Shown: positions 42,401 to 51,135 of the stretch, one piece after another
How the letters are laid out: every line of letters starts with the position of its first letter
Position numbering within the stretch: the first letter of the stretch is position 1
Assembly: GCA_002315745.1 (NCBI GenBank)
Contig: DCID01000007.1
Span: forward strand, 1-64,000
Origin: Bacteroidales bacterium UBA1735
Lineage (GTDB): Bacteria > Bacteroidota > Bacteroidia > Bacteroidales > Paludibacteraceae
DNA length: 64,000 bases
Reading direction: 5' to 3'
Made by a program: the position numbers and the translations under genes
Notes under the pieces: model-generated
Database searches by the model: none
What the model was told of the DNA's origin: nothing
What the model saw: the letters and a program-made list of their open reading frames with translations, nothing else

Positions 42401-45102
42401 CTAACTACGTCGTAGAGGTGAGCGCTATGGATGCCGAAGGACAAGTCAAATCGGCTGCTGCTAAGAAAGTCTTCAAGACCCCTTGTATGCCTACTACTAT
42501 GGACAAGGCTAAATGGGACTTCAAGAACGCTTCCAACGCTTACACGGGTAGTACTAGTTATCTCATACCTGACTGCTGGGATGCAGGGCAGTTGACTAAG
42601 GCTTCGGCTACGTCCTTGCTTTATATGCCACAGGCTAAGCAGAACAATGGTAACACGTACAACTACTCGCGTGATAAAGAGGATAAGACCGACCGCGCAT
42701 TGCAGTTCTATAACTACTCCAACACCTATGGTAATAGTTATGCTATCCTGCCCGAACTCAATGTGAACATGGACAGCACCGCTCTCCGTTTCTGGGTACG
42801 TTGCGCACAGTTCTGGCCTGCTGATGCTGCTTTGGCAGCCAACAAAAACAAAGCACGCGAAGCCAACACCAACTATCCGAAGGAACTGCAGGTAGGTGTC
42901 ATCACCGATGAGGCTGATCCTACGACCTTCACGATGATTGACCGCGTTGTTTATCCGTACGAGATCCTTGCTACCAACTACGATTACAACGATGAATCGG
43001 GTAACAACTACTGGTACGAGGTTATCCTGCCTCTCAAGAAATACAAAGATCTTGGTCGTATCGTTCTCTTCTACCCATTGGGCACGAAGACGGGTTATAT
43101 GTACATCGACGACATGGAAGTAGTCATGGCTGACTTCTGCACGCCTATCACCAACATCCAAGCGGCTAATATCTCATCCGATGCGATGGATATCACTTGG
43201 TCTATCGTAGGTAAAGATAGCGTACAACTGCAAGTTGCTACAACAGCTGAGTTCGACTCGGCTTCCATCGTGGTAGATAGTATCTTGGTCGACGCCGAAG
43301 GCTTGTATCAAGTGAAGGATCTGCAACCTGGTCAAGACTACTATGCTCGTCTCATGCACTTCTGCGCAGAAGACGAAGCGTCTGATTGGGCTGTCAGCGA
43401 GAAAATCACTACCTACTACGCTGTTCGCTTCACCGAGAAGTTCAACGAAGTTCGCACCTATCCTACCAACTGGAGCCGTGCTAACTCGAAGGTCAAAGAG
43501 GTTCTCTACGACAGTATCACACCTAACCCAATCGCTGAAAGCATCACCGCTAACTGGGTACGTGATCCGAACACAGGTGACATCGCTGTTTCGACAGGTA
43601 CGGCTACCGGTTCATCCTCTTCTTCCACCTATTACAACTACTGGTTGATCACTCCTATGATTGACCTCACGAAGTTAGGTTCAGAGGATTCGCTCATGCT
43701 CACCTTCGATGCTTATCTCACGAACAATAATGGTAACCAACCATTCAACCTGCCTGCTATCCACGACCAGTTAGTCGTTGTAGTCAGCCTCGATGGTGGT
43801 AAGACCTTCTTGCGTGAGAATGCGACCATCTGGGCAGTGGATACTACCGATGCTGATCGTGCTTATGACTTCACAGGCACAAAGGCTATCCGTATGATCG
43901 ACCTGTCTAAGTATGCGGGTCAAAATATCAAGATCGCCTTTGCACACAGCGCATACAGTGAGTTAGGTGTTGCTTGCTCGAGCAACGAGATGCATGTAGA
44001 CAATGTCCAACTCAACACCTACGTTAAGAACGAGTATGCTCAGACTATCCTGGAGTGGACAGACTATGAGGACGCTAACTTCCAATTGGATGCTGACGAA
44101 CTCATTCCTGGTACAACTACCACTTATGAGAAGTATGTGCAATCTACTGGCATCAACGATGACCAATACACGATTCTGAACTTGACCGTTGTTCCTGAGA
44201 TTATCAATACCATCGCAGACACCATCTGCTATGGTGATAACTATATGGAGAACAACTTCGAGATTTATGGTGCTACTAAGGGCGCTGAGTACAAGCAAAA
44301 ACTCACTACTATTTCAGGTGCAGACTCGACTGTTATCCTCAACCTCTACGTGTATGCGAAGATTGAGTCCACCGTCGAGAAGACCATCTGCCAAGGTGAC
44401 TACTTTGAGTTCAATGGTGTGAAGTATTACACCAACACCATCCATACCGATACCCTCATTTCGTTGGTAACGGGTTGCGATAGTCTCAACACCCTCTATC
44501 TCACCGTTAACGCTATTCTCACCGGTACAACCGAAGAGCATCTATGCCCAGGCGACTCCGTCGAGTTTGGTAAGTATGGTAAGATTGGCAAAGAAGGTAC
44601 CTATATAGATACAATCAAGAACGCACTTGGTTGCGATAGCGTTGCCACGCTCATCGTTTATACGCATAACAGCGATTCTTCGACCACCCGCGCTATCATT
44701 CTCCAAGGTGAGAAGTATAACAAGGGTCCATGGCAAGGTCTTGGTACGGCTGGCGATTATCCTGTTACTCTCCAAACCGTTTGGGGTTGCGACAGCGTCG
44801 CTACGCTCCACTTGATGGTAGCTGATGTCACCCTCCAAGTCACCGACCAGATTCAAGTCGAAGATCTGCCTTATATCGTCAACGATACAGAACTGCTGCC
44901 TGTAGGTACAGTTGAAGGTACTTATGTTCGCAATATCGAGGTTAGTGGCCAGAATGTTCAACTCACCATCATCGTGGGTGAACCGACCGGCTATAACAAT
45001 GTCGATGCAGAAGATAACACCATCAAGCGTATCGAAGACAATCAGCTCATCATCTACAAGAACGGCAAACGCTACAACGCCCTCGGCGCTGAAGTCCGTT
45101 AA
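36451..45102 (+). CDS. Giant modular secreted protein (2,883 aa)
   Basis: The start MRHKLLMLLAGLMMTVASFAG (36451) gives a proper signal peptide. The body alternates MAM-like jelly-roll domains (with phrases such as VGVMSDPEDISTFD, YKGEGKYIAFM, LYIDDVKV) and Fn3 domains. Fn3 units begin near 184, 463, 793, 1066, 1341, 1620, 1924 and 2229, giving about eight pairs of ~260-330 residues. Residues ~2590-2790 hold GCDS repeats (ICQGD...GCDS, LCPGD...GCDS, ...WGCDS). The tail is RIEDNQLIIYKNGKRYNALG, like that of A1. It resembles hemagglutinin/adhesin-type T9SS cargo. No enzyme domain was seen. It lies 62 bases after B2 and has a terminator downstream. Confidence 0.8.
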   Translation: MRHKLLMLLAGLMMTVASFAGKEELYVLYEGFESDSTFATWSQENVLGNQAWAVEPDSVAKFPIGAFEGNYRAALRNTSSQTQHFVTRLVSPVMNISETFRPILVFAHAQAQRTGDFDTLRVYYRTSAEGRWVKLKEFDEKITKWQLDTIALPAQCATYQIAFEGTDNYGRGIALDEVIVRPEPTCETANNISFNGLTVNSVDLQWIGSFDTDSFHVVLSTAAEDPASVVLDTMVYDFGVQITGLIQNTKYYVAIQANCGMEQAEWAQTSFTTKNQVNVPYVQDFNMEYAAGTISHVDYWTHGTSIKKEDLSMEFMPFINQNSSETSLKNYSYSSTTCLVFTGARNTSSAIPAGEYVYAATPEINIERIQDAQAEFWGTVYTYYNNDMAAGLIVGVMTDPSDFTTFVPVDTVYIQGAQTFDRFTVYFSDYKGDGKYIAFASNFTEKDNIFYMDDLTIKSAPAVKAPTNVSVFNTTSTSLMVNANMNGESASKLYITKHTVNPTTQRVLLDPTDSTFGAENIIATYDVTAFPYKVELPATVNGQFVQVYVQNIKGEQGSDFPLPIKQLIPMRWDGVSEFILNFDTTTASKNYTVNELKNFWNNSASYTYPYEMITDVMVQPGLSSSSTIYTVRYPLLSSAASKYHSAKGAVYLKRDRRVFGDGTVWVMPHGQYIALPEIAVADIADSYIQFYSASYSNAHPEAAGVYVGMMTDPFDATTFDTIALVTTENDFRMALVSFADYKGAGTFPAIMAATMLTDESWSGGSGSGSGSSYKDYYMSATWIDDISYLKKGGCMPATALKAENISFDKATLVWNANEMKEWIVNVYKDAAKKDTLLSDTVKVNSLSLDSLMPHTTYWFEVIALCGGKEYPSDLSSFKTICRPSELIPYTEDFESYTGGSTTQDLPACWTIQLQKYTYSGSGESSTSWYPYIYNYASTAHAGNKCFYFCYSSSTTGVTPSMVGKPSVAVLPLMSERLDTLQLSFWMKAGGSALVNDTVYVGVMSDPEDISTFDTITMVRSTLNYTEYIVRLENYKGEGKYIAFMKTARESSRSLYIDDVKVDFLANCEKIQGVAASNFHSAGATISWVAQSSSLWEMVVTDKSVADPAAAGTNLVQDTIVAANPFSIDFCPETNKEYFVYVRAICDESNKGEWSNEISFKTICVAQSAAEYGLIDFAEKDFKTNKFPCWTVGRREGTTAVPSITDGSHLYMFNSATSEGAYAIMPPIDIDSINRLQVRFTAAGGTGAAYLRELTVGIITNPNDLSTFTPLETVKLPLVATTISKANHTKNLEEAQTYVVRFNDYFGDYEGNYGKQIMFISENGGVANYVYIYSMQVDTIPSCWEPINIDEVEVNTYDATMAWDSISNNYEVQLLNAKKEVIVDTLVANNSIKFEGLEMLTSYYMQVRTICGIGDTSFWSPMAKFTTQCPVAYELPYEENFDSYTAKTTAPRVQPNCWTTWYNGLDAVTASTAYCYIYATAKKGTSGNGFYMGSTTGNAAGTTPATQSVVVLPAMNGLQTGLLHFNAKASSTTGTRALKIGMAEYNEPYDSILSTVVWIDSVEDIAGKDWTYYTFDLAAYKGAGKHIVIMNYGGNLAATSLSTTGQYVYIDDIYVEKAPSCFRPIDAAFQSATANSLTFSWKPQGEEIQWDVVCVEKDAEIGTTFITVDTIPATITGLQDSKEYDFYVRANCGGGDVSEWSAVASGKTLCRVNAEDAAWNFDDAATQVQSTLSTSTTYKEEQCWLYGNKMSTSYSYAPYINKNSYSSEVISTRYAYSDSCAYKFYSTATYNGAYVVIPELIADLDTMQISFKGRAVYESYSTTAATRGQFTKYYNTYATGTYARGIKVGTVTDPYDMSTFEELVDYQFQEVTNAVCSTKVEGDYWEDVTVSLYQAKGKFIVFLSEYNATNYAWIDNVRVEKESGLNMPTKLQLNEETLIGDYAEFTWASRAPKFEVVLKNDKDSILRTDTVTTMAYAFSALEPITNYVVEVSAMDAEGQVKSAAAKKVFKTPCMPTTMDKAKWDFKNASNAYTGSTSYLIPDCWDAGQLTKASATSLLYMPQAKQNNGNTYNYSRDKEDKTDRALQFYNYSNTYGNSYAILPELNVNMDSTALRFWVRCAQFWPADAALAANKNKAREANTNYPKELQVGVITDEADPTTFTMIDRVVYPYEILATNYDYNDESGNNYWYEVILPLKKYKDLGRIVLFYPLGTKTGYMYIDDMEVVMADFCTPITNIQAANISSDAMDITWSIVGKDSVQLQVATTAEFDSASIVVDSILVDAEGLYQVKDLQPGQDYYARLMHFCAEDEASDWAVSEKITTYYAVRFTEKFNEVRTYPTNWSRANSKVKEVLYDSITPNPIAESITANWVRDPNTGDIAVSTGTATGSSSSSTYYNYWLITPMIDLTKLGSEDSLMLTFDAYLTNNNGNQPFNLPAIHDQLVVVVSLDGGKTFLRENATIWAVDTTDADRAYDFTGTKAIRMIDLSKYAGQNIKIAFAHSAYSELGVACSSNEMHVDNVQLNTYVKNEYAQTILEWTDYEDANFQLDADELIPGTTTTYEKYVQSTGINDDQYTILNLTVVPEIINTIADTICYGDNYMENNFEIYGATKGAEYKQKLTTISGADSTVILNLYVYAKIESTVEKTICQGDYFEFNGVKYYTNTIHTDTLISLVTGCDSLNTLYLTVNAILTGTTEEHLCPGDSVEFGKYGKIGKEGTYIDTIKNALGCDSVATLIVYTHNSDSSTTRAIILQGEKYNKGPWQGLGTAGDYPVTLQTVWGCDSVATLHLMVADVTLQVTDQIQVEDLPYIVNDTELLPVGTVEGTYVRNIEVSGQNVQLTIIVGEPTGYNNVDAEDNTIKRIEDNQLIIYKNGKRYNALGAEVR

Positions 45103-45122
45103 CCACTCGTAGTATAGTACAT

Positions 45123-45151
45123 AAAAAGGCTGCCATTTGGTAGCCTTTTTT
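45123..45151 (+). terminator. Intrinsic terminator of the surface-protein block
   Basis: AAAAAGGCTGCC (45123-45134) pairs with GGTAGCCTTTTTT (45139-45151) around ATTT, with one G-T pair. It begins 20 bases after the giant gene. Confidence 0.9.
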
Positions 45152-45170
45152 GTTTTTTATATAGAAATTA

Positions 45171-45202
45171 TTTGCATATTCCAAAAAAAAGTTGTATCTT
45201 TG
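45171..45202 (+). promoter_or_regulatory. Promoter of the bactofilin-porE operon
   Basis: TTTG (45171-45174), 20 bases, TATCTTTG (45195-45202). The bactofilin ATG is at 45239. Confidence 0.85.
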
Positions 45203-45238
45203 CGGCGTTTTTTGTGAACTCATTTAAAAGTAGATAAT

Positions 45239-45601
45239 ATGACTAATCAACCTCAACAGACGGGAACGCTATATAACGCGCTGACCGCTGGCAGTAAAAT
45301 CATTGGCACCATCGTCGCAGATTCTGACTTCCGCATCGATGGCGTCGTAGAAGGTGACATCCAGTCCAATGGCAAAGTGGTCATTGGAGAGCAAGGCCGT
45401 ATCAAAGGTAACATCGAGTGCCAAAACGCCGAGATTTTAGGTCGTTTGGAAGGCAAGATAGAGACTAAGCACACCTTGGCGCTGCGCGCATCCGGAAACA
45501 TCCAAGGCGATGTGACCACCCAAACACTCATCGTTGAGCCTAATGCTGTATTCAACGGCTCGTGCTCTATGGGTAAAGTTGCAACAGAGAAGAAACAATG
45601 A
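45239..45601 (+). CDS. Bactofilin
   Basis: 120 residues. The central right-handed beta helix has the hydrophobic-glycine rhythm of bactofilins (DFRIDGVVEGDIQSNGKVVI, then GRIKGNIECQNAEI and ASGNIQGDV), with short disordered ends. Bactofilins polymerise without nucleotide on the inner membrane and organise cell-wall enzymes or polar proteins. First gene of an operon with DUF1015 and porE. It overlaps DUF1015 by 4 bases (ATGA). Confidence 0.92.
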   Translation: MTNQPQQTGTLYNALTAGSKIIGTIVADSDFRIDGVVEGDIQSNGKVVIGEQGRIKGNIECQNAEILGRLEGKIETKHTLALRASGNIQGDVTTQTLIVEPNAVFNGSCSMGKVATEKKQ

Positions 45602-46842
45602 GAATAAAACCATTCAAGGGCATTCGCCCTCCTAAAGCGCTCGCCAAACAGGTGAGCAGCCGTCCGTATGATGTACTCGACTCCGAAGAAGCACAAGCAG
45701 AGGCGGCAGGGAACGAGAAATCGCTCTATCATATCATCAAGCCGGAGATCAACTTCACCCCTATCATCGACGAACGGGATGAACGCGCCTATCGCAGTGC
45801 CGTAGAGCAGTTCCAGCGTTTCCAAGACGAAGGTTGGCTCGTGCAGGATAACAAAGAGCAGTACTACGTCTATGCCCAGACTATGAACGGCCGTACCCAG
45901 TACGGACTAGTCGTAGCCGCATGGGTAGAGGACTATATGGAGGGACGTATCAAGAAGCACGAACTGACCCGCAAAGATAAAGAGGAAGATCGTATGGTGC
46001 ATGTGCGTATCAATAACGCCAACATCGAACCCGTATTCTTCGCTTACCCCCATCAGAACGAGTTAGACGCTATCATCGCACAGGTGACTGCACAGCAACC
46101 TGAATACGATTTTATCAGCGACCTTGACGGTTTTGGCCACACGTTCTGGGTCATCTCTGACGATGCTCTTATCGCACGTATCACGGAGATATTCAAGGAC
46201 ATACCTGCCATGTACATCGCCGATGGACACCATCGTTCGGCTGCCGCAGCATTAGTGGGTAACGAGAAAAAGAACCTCAATCCGAGCCATACCGGTAACG
46301 AGGAGTATAACTATTTCCTCGCCGTATGTTTCCCCGATAACCAACTCAAAGTGATGGACTACAACCGCGTAGTGAAAGATCTCAATGGTCTTACCGAACG
46401 CCAGTTCCTCACCCGTCTGAGCGAAGATTTCATGATCGAGCCCAAGGGCTGCGAGATATACCATCCTAACGCGTTGCACAATTTCTCACTCTACCTTAAC
46501 GGCGAATGGTACTCGCTCACTGCCCTACCCGGTCGCTACAAGGATAATGATCCTATCGAGGTATTAGATGTAACCATATCGTCGCGGCTTATCTTAGATA
46601 ATGTATTGGGTATCAAAGATCTCCGTACCGATAAACGCATCGATTTTGTAGGTGGCATACGAGGGTTAGAGGAACTTAAGCGCCGTGTCGATAGTGGCGA
46701 GATGAAGGCAGCATTGGCACTCTACCCCGTCACAATGCAACAGATCATAGACATCGCAGACTCGGGCAATATCATGCCACCTAAGACGACCTGGTTCGAA
46801 CCCAAACTCCGCTCCGGACTCATCATCCATAAGTTAGTGTGA
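45598..46842 (+). CDS. DUF1015 family protein
   Basis: 414 residues starting MRIKPFKGIRPPKALAKQV, the usual DUF1015 opening, with SRPYDVL, YIADGHHRSAAA and DYNRVVKDLNG further in. Family members are cytoplasmic, often near serine biosynthesis genes, and have been proposed as kinases (SerK-like proteins share this family), but the activity here is unknown. It is coupled to bactofilin upstream (ATGA) and porE downstream (GTGA). Intact length. Confidence 0.88.
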   Translation: MRIKPFKGIRPPKALAKQVSSRPYDVLDSEEAQAEAAGNEKSLYHIIKPEINFTPIIDERDERAYRSAVEQFQRFQDEGWLVQDNKEQYYVYAQTMNGRTQYGLVVAAWVEDYMEGRIKKHELTRKDKEEDRMVHVRINNANIEPVFFAYPHQNELDAIIAQVTAQQPEYDFISDLDGFGHTFWVISDDALIARITEIFKDIPAMYIADGHHRSAAAALVGNEKKNLNPSHTGNEEYNYFLAVCFPDNQLKVMDYNRVVKDLNGLTERQFLTRLSEDFMIEPKGCEIYHPNALHNFSLYLNGEWYSLTALPGRYKDNDPIEVLDVTISSRLILDNVLGIKDLRTDKRIDFVGGIRGLEELKRRVDSGEMKAALALYPVTMQQIIDIADSGNIMPPKTTWFEPKLRSGLIIHKLV

Positions 46843-48884
46843 AAATAGTAAAGATCATATTATGTGTAGTGGTGGCAGCGAGTATGTGCACCTCTTGTAG
46901 TATCCAAGCGCGGATTAAAAAGGCCGATAAGAAATATGCTATCGGCGAATACTACGACGCAGCAGATATATACAAGCAGTGCTACAAGCGTGTCTCGTCC
47001 AAGACGCAGAAACAACTCAAAGCCCACGTCGCTTTCTACCAAGCCGAGTGCTATCGACATATCAATAACACCCGCGCTACTACCTGCTACCAAAACGCTA
47101 TTCGTAATAAGTATCAGGACTCTATCGTCTATCTGCACTACGCCCTCGCCCTGCAGTACCAAGCTAAGTACAAAGAGGCTGAGAAACAGTACGATATCTA
47201 CCTCCAAGCCCATCCCAACGACTACGTCGCTCGTGCCGGCAAATATGCGTGCATGCAAGTAGCCGAATGGAAGAAAGATCCGACACGATACAAGGTAGCC
47301 CTAGCTAAGCCGTTCAATCAAAAGCGTACGATTAACTTCGCCCCTGCTTTCATCGGCTCGTCCGGAGATGCGCTCATGTTCACCTCTAATCGTCAGGAAC
47401 AAGCGTCGGGCAACAAGAAATCGCTCAAACGCCCCAGTCCTGTTACCGGTGCACAGACCTGCAAACTATATTCAGCGCGCAAGGATGCCGCAGGCAAATG
47501 GCAAGACATCGAGTTAGCCGAAGGACTATATGGGGACAGTGAAAGTGGCAGCGAGAGTGATAGTGTACCTAAAGCTGGTTCGGCAGAAATGGGCGTATGC
47601 TGCTTCTCTGCTGACGGCAAGACGATGTTCTTCACCTACTCCTTACCCATCAAAGGACAAGATCAGGGGGCAAAGATATACACCGCTTCGCGTGCGAGTG
47701 GTCAGTGGGCTGAACCGCAAGAGGTCAAACTCTTCAGCGACAGCACGATCACAGTTGGTCATCCCGCCCTCTGTCCCACAGGCGATACCCTCTACTTCGT
47801 ATCCGATGCCCCCGGAGGTATAGGTGGCAAAGATATATGGATGGCTGAATTGGATAACGGCGAATGGGTCAATCCACAGAACTTAGGCTCACGCATCAAC
47901 ACGACCGAGGATGAACTCTACCCCACTATCCATGCAGATGGTTCGCTCTATTTTGCCTCTAATGGTCACCCAGGCTATGGCGGTTTAGATATCTTCCATG
48001 CCATCAAAGATACAGTCGATACCTTAGGTTGGCTCGTGTATAACATGGGCACACCCTTTAACTCCAATGGCGATGACTTTGGTATCACCTTCGAAGGTAA
48101 CTCGCAGAACGGTTTCTTCTCATCCAATCGCGCTCAGAAAAAAGGGTTTGACGAGATCTACTCCTTTATCCTACCCGAGATGGTTTTTCAGGTTGAGGGT
48201 GCCGTCACAGATAACAACAACGAACCTATCGGCGAAGCCAAACTGCGTCTCGTCGGTAACGATGGTACGAACACAAAGATGTCCGTCCGTAAGGATGGTA
48301 CATACTCCACCAAACTGCATCGCGAGGTCAAATATGTGATGCTCGCCTCCGCCCGCGGTTACCTCAACCAGACTGCCACTTTCCACACATTGGATCTCAA
48401 AGATAGTAAGACCTACGAGCAGAACTTCAACCTCGCTCCTATCTCCAAACCGGTTACGATGGGGAACATATTCTACGACTTCGGTCAGTGGACACTCACC
48501 GCTAGCAGTGAGACGGGCTTGCAAGCAATGGTCAAACTGCTCAACGATAACCCGAACATCACCATCGAGATGGCTGCCCATACGGATATGATCGGTGATT
48601 CTATCTCGAACAACACCCTCTCGTTTAAGCGCGCTAAGTCCGTGTGCGATTACCTCATTAAGCATGGCATCGAAGCAGAACGACTGACTCCCGTCGGCTA
48701 TGGCGAATCCAAGCCCGTCGTAGCGGATGCAGCACTACATAAACAGTACTCTTGGATCCCACAGGATCAAGTACTCGACGAGGCGTTCATCCTCACGCTA
48801 TCCAAAGAGCGCCAGGAGATATGCAACCAGATCAACCGCCGCACCGAGTTCAAGGTGCTCAAAACAACGTATAAACTGTATTAA
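46839..48884 (+). CDS. porE: PorE-like T9SS lipoprotein (TPR, PD40 propeller, OmpA)
   Basis: 681 residues beginning with GTG at 46839. A lipobox sits at SMCTSCS (C20). TPR-like helices are at ~30-140 ([29 protein letters not shown]). A PD40/WD-like beta propeller is at ~155-440 ([47 protein letters not shown]). A carboxypeptidase-regulatory-like domain is at ~450-535. An OmpA domain is at ~545-681 ([20 protein letters not shown]). This is the domain order of P. gingivalis PorE (PG1058), which links T9SS to peptidoglycan. A Ser-rich insert ([12 protein letters not shown]) is encoded by a short microsatellite. Coupled to DUF1015. Confidence 0.85.
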   Translation: MKIVKIILCVVVAASMCTSCSIQARIKKADKKYAIGEYYDAADIYKQCYKRVSSKTQKQLKAHVAFYQAECYRHINNTRATTCYQNAIRNKYQDSIVYLHYALALQYQAKYKEAEKQYDIYLQAHPNDYVARAGKYACMQVAEWKKDPTRYKVALAKPFNQKRTINFAPAFIGSSGDALMFTSNRQEQASGNKKSLKRPSPVTGAQTCKLYSARKDAAGKWQDIELAEGLYGDSESGSESDSVPKAGSAEMGVCCFSADGKTMFFTYSLPIKGQDQGAKIYTASRASGQWAEPQEVKLFSDSTITVGHPALCPTGDTLYFVSDAPGGIGGKDIWMAELDNGEWVNPQNLGSRINTTEDELYPTIHADGSLYFASNGHPGYGGLDIFHAIKDTVDTLGWLVYNMGTPFNSNGDDFGITFEGNSQNGFFSSNRAQKKGFDEIYSFILPEMVFQVEGAVTDNNNEPIGEAKLRLVGNDGTNTKMSVRKDGTYSTKLHREVKYVMLASARGYLNQTATFHTLDLKDSKTYEQNFNLAPISKPVTMGNIFYDFGQWTLTASSETGLQAMVKLLNDNPNITIEMAAHTDMIGDSISNNTLSFKRAKSVCDYLIKHGIEAERLTPVGYGESKPVVADAALHKQYSWIPQDQVLDEAFILTLSKERQEICNQINRRTEFKVLKTTYKLY

Positions 48885-48885
48885 T

Positions 48886-49680
48886 ATGCAACAATACTTA
48901 GACCTATGCAAACGCGTGCTGGAAGAAGGCACAGAGAAGCATGACCGTACTGGAACGGGCACTATCTCTATCTTTGGTGCCCAGATGCGTTTTCACATGG
49001 CGGATGGTTTTCCGCTATTAACCACAAAGAAACTGCACCTCAAGTCCATTATCTACGAACTGCTGTGGTTCCTGCAGGGAGACACGAACATCCGTTACCT
49101 ACAAGAGCATGGCGTCCGTATCTGGAATGAATGGGCAGACGAGAATGGCGATTTGGGGGCTGTTTATGGACATCAGTGGCGCTCGTGGCCGGACTATAAT
49201 GGCGGCTCGATTGACCAGATCGCCAATGTAGTCAACATGATCAAAACCAATCCCGACTCGCGTCGTATGATGGTTTCGGCTTGGAACGTTGCCGAAGTAG
49301 ACAAGATGGCTCTGCCACCTTGCCATTCGCTCTTCCAATTTTATGTGGCAGATGGTAAGTTATCGCTGCAACTCTATCAGCGTTCGGCAGATATCTTCTT
49401 AGGTGTGCCGTTTAACATCGCCTCCTACGCGTTACTGCTGCAGATGATGGCGCAAGTGACAGGGCTGCAGTGTGGCGATTTTGTGCACACCTTAGGCGAT
49501 GCCCATATCTACCTCAACCACTTAGACCAAGTACGTCTCCAACTCACCCGAGAACCACGTCAGTTGCCTACTATGCATATTAACCCCGAGGTGAAGGATA
49601 TCTTCGGCTTCCAATACGAAGATTTTGAGTTACTCAACTACGATCCCCATCCTCACATTGCAGGAGTTGTTGCCGTATGA
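48886..49680 (+). CDS. thyA: Thymidylate synthase
   Basis: 264 residues, the same length as E. coli ThyA. The start [15 protein letters not shown] (48886) is fixed by homology and sits one base after the porE stop codon. The catalytic C146 is in [10 protein letters not shown]. Other landmarks are RTGTGT (folate loop region) and [18 protein letters not shown]. It methylates dUMP with methylene-tetrahydrofolate. It overlaps folA by 4 bases (ATGA). Confidence 0.97.
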   Translation: MQQYLDLCKRVLEEGTEKHDRTGTGTISIFGAQMRFHMADGFPLLTTKKLHLKSIIYELLWFLQGDTNIRYLQEHGVRIWNEWADENGDLGAVYGHQWRSWPDYNGGSIDQIANVVNMIKTNPDSRRMMVSAWNVAEVDKMALPPCHSLFQFYVADGKLSLQLYQRSADIFLGVPFNIASYALLLQMMAQVTGLQCGDFVHTLGDAHIYLNHLDQVRLQLTREPRQLPTMHINPEVKDIFGFQYEDFELLNYDPHPHIAGVVAV

Positions 49681-50165
49681 TTAGTATTATTGTTGCCATA
49701 GCCGAGAACTACGCGATAGGGCTCAAAGGAACACTCCTTTGCCACTTACCGAACGACTTAAAGCACTTTAAGTCCACTACCGCTGCCCACACCGTTATCA
49801 TGGGTGAGCGCACATTCTATTCGTTACCCAAGCACCCACTACCTAATCGCCGAAACATCGTCATCACGGATCAAGCCGGCAAGACCTTTGAGGGTGCCGA
49901 AGTAGCCTACTCTATTGCTGAGGCACAAGCGCTCGTGCAACCCGACGAGGAAGCATTCATCATCGGTGGAGGTATGGTCTATCGACAGTTCATGCCATTG
50001 GCAGATAAACTGTATATCACCCATATCCACCACGCTTGGCCGGAGGCGGATACGTTCTTCCCAGAAATAAAAGCAGAAGATTGGCGTCTTATCAGTGAGG
50101 AACATCACGACGCCGATACCGATCACCCCTATTCGTACACCTTCGCCGAGTATATAAGGCGATGA
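49677..50165 (+). CDS. folA: Dihydrofolate reductase
   Basis: 162 residues. D27, the proton-donor acid, is in [18 protein letters not shown] and the [19 protein letters not shown] segment are typical. Position 22, normally Trp in bacterial DHFR (W22 in E. coli), is Cys here (LLCHLPND), and residue 20 is Leu instead of Met. It regenerates tetrahydrofolate used up by ThyA. Coupled to thyA. Its last 37 bases overlap the end of the opposite BtuF-like gene. Confidence 0.95.
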   Translation: MISIIVAIAENYAIGLKGTLLCHLPNDLKHFKSTTAAHTVIMGERTFYSLPKHPLPNRRNIVITDQAGKTFEGAEVAYSIAEAQALVQPDEEAFIIGGGMVYRQFMPLADKLYITHIHHAWPEADTFFPEIKAEDWRLISEEHHDADTDHPYSYTFAEYIRR

Positions 50166-51052
50166 TGTCCTGTAGGATGTACTATCTCTATTAGATCTTT
50201 GAGGATCTCGTCGGGGTGGACAACCCCTCTTTCCCAGAAGTTATTGGCGCCAGATGGCGTCGATTGGGCTAACCAGTTATAGACGTTACCCGTCTGATAC
50301 GCCCGCAACCAGGCGTAGCGCTTATCCATAGCCTTCAATTCGGCTAACGTGCGGGCATTCACTCCTACCCACACCTCCGCGTCGCGGAAAGTGAGCAGCG
50401 CTTTCTCCATCGTGAGCGGGATACTCGATAACCTATCGTCGTCATAGAACGCATACTGTGCTCCCGCGTCTAGGAAAAGTTTGCCCATGAACGTGTTCCC
50501 ACTCGGCACATACCACGTACCACGAAAATCGTTGCCCGCCATGACCATCCGTCCTTGTACGCCTAAGACAGAAGCGGCTAACGTGTCGTATCGCGCCACG
50601 ACAGACTGGTAGATAGAGTCCGCCCGTTCGCGACAACCGAGCACATCACCAAAAGTTGTTATCCATGCTGTCCGTTGCAAGGGCGAAGACTCCTGCCATT
50701 CGTGGATATCAACGACCCGCAAACCAAGACGCTTCATCTGCGCTGCTACCTTATCTTGCGTATAGGACGAGACGAACACCACATCCACATGCGCCTGTAG
50801 CAGCCGTTCGATATTGGGTGACATCGCATCGCCGAGGTCGATGACCGAGTCCGATAGTGGAGTATATATAAGGTCTTTGTTGCACACAGCAACGACCTTA
50901 TCCAACTCGCCTAACGCATCGATGAAACCAACATGAGTGCAGGATGTCACCGCCACGCGCGTCACCGGCTGCTGGTGGAAAAAAGAGGCAGGGGTTCGTT
51001 GACATCCAACCATCACCCCTGCCACTAATATGACTTCTAAGAGTCGTTTCAC
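50129..51052 (-). CDS. BtuF/FecB-like substrate-binding lipoprotein
   Basis: 307 residues from a GTG at 51052. This start gives the signal sequence KRLLEVILVAGVMVGC with a lipobox cysteine; upstream codons would lie before or within the promoter (51099-51130). The mature protein has the class III binding-protein fold: RVAVTSCTHVGFIDALGELD, then NIERLLQAHVDVVFVSSYTQ and GDAMSPN, and GARTL-like C-terminal repeats. It likely binds cobalamin, haem or a ferric siderophore. No permease or ATPase gene is adjacent, so the ligand is open. Single-gene transcript, convergent with folA. Confidence 0.75.
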   Translation of the reverse strand: MKRLLEVILVAGVMVGCQRTPASFFHQQPVTRVAVTSCTHVGFIDALGELDKVVAVCNKDLIYTPLSDSVIDLGDAMSPNIERLLQAHVDVVFVSSYTQDKVAAQMKRLGLRVVDIHEWQESSPLQRTAWITTFGDVLGCRERADSIYQSVVARYDTLAASVLGVQGRMVMAGNDFRGTWYVPSGNTFMGKLFLDAGAQYAFYDDDRLSSIPLTMEKALLTFRDAEVWVGVNARTLAELKAMDKRYAWLRAYQTGNVYNWLAQSTPSGANNFWERGVVHPDEILKDLIEIVHPTGHHRLIYSAKVYE

Positions 51053-51098
51053 GTAAGTTGTTAATACTAATTGGATTAGTTTATCACCAATTTGGGTG

Positions 51099-51130
51099 CA
51101 AAGGTACACTTTTTTTTGCATATATGCAAG
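51099..51130 (-). promoter_or_regulatory. Promoter of the BtuF-like gene
   Basis: Minus strand: CTTG (51130-51127), 20 bases, TACCTTTG (51106-51099). Its -33 box is five bases from that of the divergent promoter at 51136. Confidence 0.7.
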
Positions 51131-51135
51131 AAAAA

